From Narthecium ossifragum (Eukaryota; Streptophyta; Magnoliopsida; Dioscoreales; Nartheciaceae), in assembly GCA_963920575.1 (NCBI GenBank), contig OY986971.1, forward strand, positions 3,100,001 to 3,164,000: DNA of 64,000 bases. The letters run 5' to 3'. Positions 45,035 to 53,100 of the stretch are shown piece after piece; positions within the stretch are counted from its first letter, which is position 1, and each line of letters begins with the position of its first letter. The notes beneath the pieces are model-generated. The model did not search any database. It was not told the origin of the DNA and was given only the letters and a program-made list of their open reading frames with translations. Both the position numbers and the translations under genes were made by a program.

Positions 45035-46354
45035 CTAGGAGATGTTTCTTCTCGCTGCTTCCTCATTAACTTTAATGGGTACTTCTATTTCCACCCATTC
45101 AACATCTTCGACCATGGGCTCTTGTTCTTCATCTCCCCAACCAGTCGGGACAATTGTTGTTGATGTTGATGGTATGATTTGGGCGACAACTTCCGTCTTT
45201 TTTACAAGACGCTTCACCTTGACGTCTCCATAAACCCGGAGATAATCATATCGGCCACTTGGCTGGCCACCTGGTCCAACTGCTGGATTTCCTTCTTCAT
45301 ACAACTGTCTTAACAGTTGTTCTATAGATATATTCCTCCTCCAAGCTTCTTCACCGACGTCGATTTTTTCTTCTATCTCGACGTACTCATCCTCTTGGTC
45401 GAGCACTAAGTTTACTGAAGGTGAATTCTCCATTTCATCGACCAAGGTGGCCGATGTGTCCCCGTTTTCCTCGACCAGTGTGGCTGACGATCCACCGTCG
45501 GCCATATCTGATATATCAGAGTCGCTTTCAGTTGGACATTGTTGTCCAAGGCGACTTGGTAGAATGTAGTTGTTGACGATGACTGACGGGAGTGTTCCAA
45601 ATTTTATTACTTGTGTTGCTCTAGCCTCATCGTCATCATCCTTGTTTGGACGATGGAACTTGCTTTTTGAAGACTCTGTTGCATTGGAAACAACAACATC
45701 TTCTTCAATATACTCAACCTCCTCATCCTGACTTGGGTTGGTTTCATGGGCTTGCTTGGCCTTCATCATCTGGCCATACTTCTTCTGGTAGCGACAGTAC
45801 TGAGTCCTTGTCATCTCCTCCACATGAACTGAGCGACGAGTATAGCAGTTGTAGTTGTACCATCGCTCTGGCTTGTAAGGCTGAGGCATAAAGCTTTTTG
45901 GATACACATGAGGCTTAACCATGTTCCACTGCCTAGACTGTGAATGAGGAAACTTGGTCCCTGAGAACGGTGTCATCGGGCGACTGAGATCCCAATGACA
46001 TCTGGGGCAGACATGTGGAATGGCATGTTCCTTCCCTTTGTCTTGACCAAGTCTGGTGAAAACATCTGGACGACTGTCGTCCTCAGTCTCGTCGATGACG
46101 ATCTTGAACTTTGGCAATTTGAAGTTCGCCACGTCAGTCAGCACCATCCCCACTGGAGCAGCCTTGGGGAAAGGATTTGCATCAACTCCCATGTGTTTGG
46201 CTGGGAAACCAATCCTACCGGTATCAATCGCATCATGCAAAACATTACGGAAAACCAAACATTGGTTAGTATGATGCGACCAAACATTATGCCACTTACA
46301 ATATCTTTTGCCCTTGATCTCATCAAGGCTTGGCATAGCATGTCCATCTTTCAA
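45035..46354 (-). CDS. Gag C-terminal / linker region with zinc-knuckle-like motif
   Basis: 439 codons in the same frame as gag, after the TAA at 46379-46381. It starts near RYCKWHNVWSHHTNQCLVF, a C/H cluster common in Tat-type Gag after the capsid. The rest is acidic and low-complexity. It ends at TAG 45035-45037, after which the frame continues into protease. An element-internal duplication is evident from EEAWRRNIS and EEAARRNIS blocks 294 bp apart. Confidence 0.8.
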   Translation of the reverse strand: MKDGHAMPSLDEIKGKRYCKWHNVWSHHTNQCLVFRNVLHDAIDTGRIGFPAKHMGVDANPFPKAAPVGMVLTDVANFKLPKFKIVIDETEDDSRPDVFTRLGQDKGKEHAIPHVCPRCHWDLSRPMTPFSGTKFPHSQSRQWNMVKPHVYPKSFMPQPYKPERWYNYNCYTRRSVHVEEMTRTQYCRYQKKYGQMMKAKQAHETNPSQDEEVEYIEEDVVVSNATESSKSKFHRPNKDDDDEARATQVIKFGTLPSVIVNNYILPSRLGQQCPTESDSDISDMADGGSSATLVEENGDTSATLVDEMENSPSVNLVLDQEDEYVEIEEKIDVGEEAWRRNISIEQLLRQLYEEGNPAVGPGGQPSGRYDYLRVYGDVKVKRLVKKTEVVAQIIPSTSTTIVPTGWGDEEQEPMVEDVEWVEIEVPIKVNEEAARRNIS

Positions 46355-46378
46355 TTTAACTTGTTTATCTTTGAGTAA

Positions 46379-48610
46379 TTAATCAAAGATTTGATCAGCC
46401 TTTGAAACATCAAAAGAAAACTTTCGCATTGGACATTTACCGTCTCTAATTACTTCTTTACCCTTAAGTTCTCGCTCAAGTTTGGCAAGAGCTTTACATA
46501 TATAAAGTTTTCTTTTAAAAAGCTCGGCCAAACAAACATCGTTCATGTTGTAGTTTTCTTCATCTACTTCACTAACTTGGTTTATTTCATAGTTAGTATC
46601 CCTATAATAAGTTCCCTTGGAAGATGATTTCATTTGATCTTCTTCCCTCAACAATTGCTCATAGCGTATAGCGCTAGTCTGTAGTTGAAATAGATCAATA
46701 AAATCCCTATCTTGGAACTTTTTCTTAAGTTCAAAGGCTAATCCACTTTGAGCGATTTTTACAAATTCTCTTTCAGGCAAGGGAATAAAGCACCTACTTC
46801 TCGCTCTTTTAAATCTTTGTAAAAATGATTCAGCATTCTCATCTGGTCGTTGTCTAAGTTGAGCTAAATCGGCCATTGTGATTTCTGGTTCTGATTTATA
46901 AAATTGAGAATGGAACGCATGTTCCATTTGCTGCCAATTTTGAATAGAGTTGGGCGATAGTTTAATGAACCATGAATAAGCTACTCCGGATAAAGAGTTA
47001 GGGAATAGTCTAAGTTTGACAAAATTGCTCACGTCTCCACATTGCATGGAGAACTTCCCTATATGTTCAATGGTCGATATCTCATCTACCCCAGAGAACA
47101 TAGTAAACTCTGGAACTCTATAGTTCCTAGGAAACGGATGCATTTGGTCAACCCAATCGGGATAAGGTTTCCTATAAGTTGGACGAGTAGCTGGTCGTCC
47201 CAAACCTATTTGCTCTTGTAGAATCTCGGCAACTTGTTCACGTAGAGCATCGGCCTGATTATAAAGAGGGTTGTTGTACACTTGGTCATACTGCTTGTTT
47301 TGTGGTCGAGCATAATAGATAGGTGCCTCATATGGTCGATAATTATTCTGATAGGGGATATCACCCAAGCGTTGTCCGTCGGCCATTCTTTGATTATAAA
47401 AATTATTGCCTATTGGCCGATTAACTTGACCACCCAGTTGCCCATAGTTATTCTGTGGAAACGCCTGGCCTTGAGCATCCAAATTATTATTTTGGCCGAT
47501 ATTTTGGCCATTATTTTGGAAAACATTTTGACCATTGTTTAGGTTAACAGGGTTTTGGACATTGTTTGGGTAAACAAGGTTTTGGCCATTGTTCGGGTAA
47601 ACAATGTTTTGGCCATTGTTCGGGTAAACAATGTTTTGACCATTATTTGGGTAAACGAAGTCCTGGCCATTATTTGGGTAAACAAAGTTCTGGCCATTAT
47701 TTGGGTAAACAAAGTTCTGGCCATTAGGAGGAACGTTCTGGGGAATGTTTTGAAGAATATTCTCGCCCATAACCAAAGGCATTCCACCTACCGGTATACC
47801 TTGACCTAAAGGAATTCCATTATTAGGCGCTCCCTGCACAGGAGGCACAACACCACCTTGAACTCCTTGAAGAGGAGGGACACTATTGTTTAGTATTGCT
47901 CCAGGAGTTAACACCTCATTATTATGAGGTATTTGTGTTGGCGATGGAAACAACCCAGATGTTTGACCGATTAAATTTGGTCTTGGATTATTATCATTAT
48001 TCATCGATGGCCGATGATGGGTTGTACTAGTTTGGCCAACTTGGCTATTTTGGCCGATACGGTTTTGGCTATGCATTGGATTTTGTAAAAGAACAAAACC
48101 GTTATTACCACCAGGTCCCATGACCGTATTGGGCTGAAGTGGACGATTGTGTTGGGTGGGGTTTTGGCCGATAGGGATTGCTGACATGGTAGGCCTAGCA
48201 ACATTTGATCCAGGGTTTGCCTGAGACAAAGTTGCGTTTATAAAAGTCTGCATAGTGTCAATAAAAGGCCTTAGAGCAGTGGCGATATGACTTGCCATCT
48301 GCTGATTGTTAGCATGTAAAGCTTCATCGACCATATTTTGGGCTGTATTTGATGTTATGTTTCCTGGGTCTAGGCCAACTCTGGCCGATGAGTTCCCTCG
48401 CTCTACAGAGAGATAAACCACCCTATCTCGATATTCTATGTGTGGTGGGGAATAGGTGGAGGAATATGTGATTGGTCGAGAGGTGGAAAAGAACAGGTTC
48501 TTCCTCGACCGTAATTGGACTTTGTTGGCCATCGCCCTGATTGGCGACGTTTCCACTACCACTATTGGTGTCAAACCCAGTCCTAGTGATGACCATTCCG
48601 TCTGGTCCAA
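46379..48610 (-). CDS. retrotransposon Gag (capsid)
   Basis: 743 codons. The N half is N/G/Q/P-rich. The C half holds the retrotransposon gag fold (SGVAYSWFIKL, WQQMEHAFHSQFYKSEPEIT, RQRPDENAESFLQRFK). A 9-residue repeat (NNGQNFVYP) runs seven or more times. The N terminus is uncertain: an ATG at 48626 directly after the primer site opens a Gag-like start (MEVGQVGPDGMVITR) in another frame that fades near 48500, where this frame becomes convincing, so a one-base shift has probably occurred. Gag forms the particle in which reverse transcription occurs. Confidence 0.88.
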   Translation of the reverse strand: MDQTEWSSLGLGLTPIVVVETSPIRAMANKVQLRSRKNLFFSTSRPITYSSTYSPPHIEYRDRVVYLSVERGNSSARVGLDPGNITSNTAQNMVDEALHANNQQMASHIATALRPFIDTMQTFINATLSQANPGSNVARPTMSAIPIGQNPTQHNRPLQPNTVMGPGGNNGFVLLQNPMHSQNRIGQNSQVGQTSTTHHRPSMNNDNNPRPNLIGQTSGLFPSPTQIPHNNEVLTPGAILNNSVPPLQGVQGGVVPPVQGAPNNGIPLGQGIPVGGMPLVMGENILQNIPQNVPPNGQNFVYPNNGQNFVYPNNGQDFVYPNNGQNIVYPNNGQNIVYPNNGQNLVYPNNVQNPVNLNNGQNVFQNNGQNIGQNNNLDAQGQAFPQNNYGQLGGQVNRPIGNNFYNQRMADGQRLGDIPYQNNYRPYEAPIYYARPQNKQYDQVYNNPLYNQADALREQVAEILQEQIGLGRPATRPTYRKPYPDWVDQMHPFPRNYRVPEFTMFSGVDEISTIEHIGKFSMQCGDVSNFVKLRLFPNSLSGVAYSWFIKLSPNSIQNWQQMEHAFHSQFYKSEPEITMADLAQLRQRPDENAESFLQRFKRARSRCFIPLPEREFVKIAQSGLAFELKKKFQDRDFIDLFQLQTSAIRYEQLLREEDQMKSSSKGTYYRDTNYEINQVSEVDEENYNMNDVCLAELFKRKLYICKALAKLERELKGKEVIRDGKCPMRKFSFDVSKADQIFD
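47500..47730 (-). repeat. 27-bp tandem repeat inside gag
   Basis: A unit of 27 bp (plus-strand core TTTGGCCATTGTTCGGGTAA) is repeated about seven to eight times. It encodes the NNGQNFVYP nonapeptide. Its length keeps the frame. Confidence 0.9.
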
Positions 48611-48640
48611 CTTGACCGACTTCCATAAAGTCTTGACACA

Positions 48641-48659
48641 GGTCCCACCGGGTGTGCCA
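48641..48659 (-). other. primer-binding site
   Basis: Read on the minus strand, TGGCACACCCGGTGGGACC lies 5 nt inside the 5' LTR. It starts with TGG, complementary to the CCA end of a tRNA. I did not identify which tRNA. Confidence 0.75.
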
Positions 48660-48664
48660 AAAAA

Positions 48665-49903
48665 TGTTAGAGAGGAAATCTAACCGTTGACCGGTCAAAT
48701 AGCGAAAGTCAAAATCCTATTCCACACTTAAGTATCAAACGATTGCAGTTGAGTTCTACTCTTTCAAATTAATGAACCAGAGATGTCAAGTAATATGGAA
48801 ATCTAGATTAGACCTAATTAAATAATCTAATTATCAAGATTAACCTAAGAAAAGCTTTGAATTACGGAATTAAATAAAGCATAAGGATCAACTTAAATTA
48901 CTGAATCTAAGAAATGCATTTAAATCTATGGATTAACTTAATCTAAGAAAGCAGTAACTTATTCTAATGGAAAACAGTAAAGAAAGCTGTAAGAAAAGCA
49001 ATATAAAGGACTAATTAAACCTAAATTAATCTTAAAATACTCCTATGATCATGAATAACGAAAACAGTAATTAAAAGACTAATTTAATCTTACTTAAAAC
49101 TAATTTAACTTAATTAAACTATGGGAAAGAAACGGACAGAAAACAGAAACGGAAACAAATCCATTAATCTAAAACTACAAAACAGAAAGAAAAGAGGAAA
49201 AGACGATTAAAACGACTACATTATCGAAATTATACTAAGAAAGCAATGAAAGACGCCATTAATCAAACTGAAAGCTTTATTAATCAACTTACATGTACAA
49301 AAGAAACGAAAGCCATGCTTATGAGCAGGTTACAAGTTGTCTGGGGGAGGTTACAGTGGAGAAGAGAAGCTATTTATACTAAGGAACTGAATAACTGCTC
49401 CCGCCTTGAGGGTTGATGGCATGGAAGGAGGAGATCGTGCGCGAACTGCTCCGTAACAGCTTCTCCCACGTCTTTGTCTGGTTTGGAGAGTACACGTGGT
49501 TGATTCTCGTTCATTGCATACGTCATGATTACGCTGGCTTACTTATCGTTTCTTGTCCACGTCATACCTGCATGTGTTTTTTAACCATATTTGGCACACG
49601 TGTTAATTGCTTTTGGACGATAAAATTGAGTAACATGTCCAATTGTGACTTTTGGGAGATGATCGTCCATAGTCCTTTAAATGACGGTGCCATATGGACG
49701 ATATCGTTCATTTGGTTAAAATTCTATCGTCCATTTTGGTCGATAGATTCCATCGTTTCATTTGGTCGATATTTTATCGTCCATTTGGTCGATAGACTCT
49801 ATCGTTCATTTGGTCGATAAGATTATGTAGTTATCGTCCATTTAGTAATTGCCTTTTGCTTACGTGTCCGTCATTTATGAGTTAGCCATTATTTTGGCTA
49901 ACA
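48665..49903 (-). repeat. 5' LTR (right)
   Basis: The partner of 35172-36428. In element orientation it begins TGTTAGCC at 49903 and ends CTAACA at 48665. U3 holds ten exact TGGNCGAT/ATCGNCCA matches (49614, 49662, 49695, 49726, 49737, 49763, 49776, 49786, 49811, 49833). The TATA box lies on its downstream side at 49371-49378. Confidence 0.97.
49371..49378 (-). promoter_or_regulatory. TATA box of the retrotransposon LTR promoter
   Basis: The minus strand reads GTATAAATAGC, a strong TATA box in the direction of gag-pol. The same sequence is in the 3' LTR at 35877-35887. The TGGNCGAT cluster lies about 240-470 bp upstream, in the position of an enhancer. Confidence 0.7.
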
Positions 49904-49908
49904 CTATG
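49904..49908. repeat. 5-bp target duplication (CTATG), right
   Basis: Identical to 35167-35171. Confidence 0.95.
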
Positions 49909-50117
49909 AAACAAATTCTTCGTACTTTTTACACATATTTGTTAAAAATAAATCCTCGGATAACACCTATAGAAGGGTGCAGTTGCAAAAAACCCCCTGA
50001 GGAAACGCAAAAAAATGCGTTCTAAAATTAGCACTTTCCCGCCCAAATCTCACAAAATTTGAAAACGCACCTCGCCAAACAGAGGAGACATCCATCTGAA
50101 CCATCTCCCTCTCCATT

Positions 50118-50128
50118 CCCAACGGCCA
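50118..50128 (+). promoter_or_regulatory. MSA (M-phase-specific activator) element
   Basis: CCCAACGGCCA matches the published MSA consensus YCYAACGGYYA at every position. It lies 5 bp before the CAP-G start codon, so probably in the 5' leader. Three-repeat MYB proteins bind MSA elements to drive G2/M transcription, which suits a condensin gene. Confidence 0.65.
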
Positions 50129-50133
50129 ACGCC

Positions 50134-53100
50134 ATGGGAGAGACCTTCGACTCCGAGAAGCACCAGCATCGCCTGGCACGCGAGATAGCTCGAATCCTAG
50201 ACGAGTGCCAGCAGTCCCATGCCGTCCATCCCCGCAAGCTCAAAGAACTCGCCGCCCTCCGCTCCTCGTACTCTTCCCAAACGCCTTCATTCTTCCCCTC
50301 GTTCGCTCTCGCCGTTGCTCCTCTCTTCGATTTCGCTCGGCGGACGCCTTCCGTGGAGCGCGCCGCTCGCTTCGTCTCTGCCTTTGCTGCCCGCCGAGAC
50401 GAGAAGGACGCAGCCCTCTCTGACGCCTTCTTGGAGGAGTTCTTGAGGTTTCTTCTTGTCGCCACTCGCGCCGCCCACCGGACAGCGAGGTTCAGAGCGT
50501 GCCAGATCATCTCGGAGGTAATGAGCCTTTACCAAACCCCATCACCTTCCGATGTTTTTGCCTCTAAAAATTGAAATTAGGGTTTTTGAGCTTATTTTGT
50601 TGACATATTTTCTGGTTTCCATCCTTTTATTAGTTTTGGCTGCATAATTGGACAATTATGATAGATCATTTCGCCACCTACCTCTCATCTCATCAAAGAA
50701 GGGCTCTATGCTCTGGTTTCTGGCCATAGTTTTTAGTCTGTAATTTATCTTCAACTGAGGAAACTGGTTTTATGTGTTTCTGTTTTTTTTATTTTGTTGT
50801 ATCTTTGTCTTGTACCAACAATTACCTAAAAGATGTGATTTATTTTGTTTCTCCGGAAAAAAGTGAACTTTTTCCAATGAATAATTGTTTGTTATTAGTT
50901 CATTTGTATATGAGCTTAATTATCTAGTGGATAACTGGATACTGGATATGAGAGGCTTTTCATCAATTACACTGTGATATATCCATATAAGGGTAAGCAT
51001 TCAATAGGTTATAAGATCAGAGAGCTATGCCTCTACCACTTCAGCTACCACAGATTGGACTGTTTTAACATCGTTGTTAGTCAGCAGAAGAATTTGCATT
51101 TCTCTATTTTCTTTTGTTATTTTTTATTTTTATTGTTAGCTAAAAACTGACCGCATTTACAGATAATAATGTGGCTACCAGATGATGCAGAGGTGAGCAA
51201 TGAGGTGTGGGATAAGGTTATAGACAACATGAAGCAGCGGGTGGAAGACAAGGTCCCAGCAATACGTGGTTTTGCAGTTCGTGCTTTATCACGTTTTGCC
51301 AATGATGCGGACAATGCAGACATTGTGAACATCTTCCTTGAGACTTTACCTCATGAACAGAATGCTGTGAGTTTCCGTCTCGGTTGTCACCAGTCTTATT
51401 GACTTCTCCATCCTCATTACTCTATGGTTTTAACATGTGAAGGAGGTAAGGAAATTGACTGTCCTCTCCATGCCACCTACTAATGCTACATTGGGCGCAA
51501 TTGTTGATTCTACTCTTGATGTTAACGAGTCGGTCCGTAAGGCAGCATACTGTGTCTTGGCAAGTAAATTTCCTCTTCAGAGTCTTAGGTAATAATGTCA
51601 CACTGCATGCTGATAAGAAGCAAGGTAAATACCGATTCCACTTTGTTTGACTTTTTTTATTCTGGATCTTAGCATCAAGCTCAGAACAACAATTCTCCAA
51701 AGGGGGCTTTCAGATAGGTCCCCATCTGTCACCAAAGAGTGTTTGAAGATGCTGAAAGAAGAGTGGATCTTGAAGTGCTGTGATGGGGATCCTATTTCTC
51801 TCCTGAGGTTCCTTGATGTAGAAACTTATGAGTCAGTTGGAGAAATTGTGCTGGAGTCTCTTTTGAAAGATGGGATGGTAAGAGTACAAGAAGGTCAGAG
51901 TATTAGGCAGTATTTAACATCTTGTGGTGGAGGTGGAGGTAAGTCCGAGCTTTAAGTGAAAATAAACTTTATTTTACAAACTTATTATGTTATCAGGTAG
52001 TCCTCCTAGTATGAGTACTCTTTGCCATGCGGATTGCTTGAATTGTAGCTTATATGAGCCATTTGGCATGTAAAATTGAAATGGCTTGAACGTATAGGTT
52101 TCGCACTAGCTGTTAAAATTATGACTATACAGGTTCCATGTTTAAGGATCTGCCATTTCAGTAATATTGTTTTAAGTAACACAAAAATAGAAGTAGGTCC
52201 TTGATTGAGCCATGTTCTAAGTACTAATAGACACTTAAATAAGTCTAGGTTCTGGATGGCATTGTCCATGCTGCTCAAATGGTACCATTCCAACAAGAAA
52301 TCTGAAGGTAGACACCCTTAATCAACGTGTATCGATCGAAGCTTAGGAGTTTTGACTTGTATTGGTCGTGCGCCTCACAGTTGTTTGGTTTGTTGCATCA
52401 AATAATGATGCATCACTTATGCCATAACTTTTATTATTCTGGTACTTGGCGTGCGGTATCAGGCACCTGATGCAGATGCGTTTTATAAATGTTAAAAATA
52501 GAGGGGTGTGGTCTGATGCAATCTAATAGAGCATCATGTGATACGGCCAAATCGGTCATTTTGCGCGATGCAGCATCAGTTGATGCTATGCAAGGGGTCA
52601 ATACAATCAACCAAATAGCGTTTCGCATTTATAAGCATGGTTTTGAATGCTATGCTCTTCCCCAAAGTGTTCATATTTTGTGGGTCTACCGGGCTTTAAG
52701 TTGTTGATATGTTTTCTGTCCTATTATTTCCTCAACTCTGGTCCATCTTACTCTGCATTTCAATGGATAATATTTTCAAATATCGTTCTCTCTTCATTGT
52801 GCAACGCAACATTGCTAAGATATCACACTAACAGACATGGACTGTTAAGCTCTAAAGCACAGATTGAGAGAAAAGAAGATCCTTCATAAAGGGTCTGTAC
52901 ATAACTAGACTGCTTTTATTTTTTTGCCAGATGAATATCTGCTTGCATTCTAAATCAAGCAACAAATCTCATAGGTTATTTAGTTTGATACATCCTCTTG
53001 ATCTGTGTCTGACTTCTACTTTTGTGAGTGTATAATAAGTCATGCAAGTCAAGAGTTATTGGTGGTTCAAAACATGACATCAGAAGTCAATAAGCACAAA

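Larger units (their letters stand above)
35172..49903 (-). mobile_element. Tat-type Ty3/Gypsy LTR retrotransposon with antisense accessory gene
   Basis: 14,732 bp. LTRs of 1257 and 1239 bp, 5-bp target duplication CTATG, primer site and polypurine tract are all present. On the minus strand the order is gag, protease, RT, RNase H, a second (archaeal-type) RNase H, integrase. The doubled RNase H, together with the extra ORF between integrase and the 3' LTR, is known from the Tat lineage (Ogre, Retand, Grande). The two LTRs differ by 11 substitutions and one 18-bp indel by my alignment, about 0.9%. This implies a young insertion, roughly 0.3 My at an assumed 1.3e-8 substitutions per site per year. 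The coding frames nevertheless hold several stops, so this copy is probably not autonomous. The short word TGGNCGAT is massively enriched along the whole element. Confidence 0.95.

Noticed and set aside
52380..52615. Possible MITE in CAP-G intron 4
   Set aside because: Repeated GATGCA words and weak complementary ends are present, but without target duplication or clear terminal repeats it is not called as an element.
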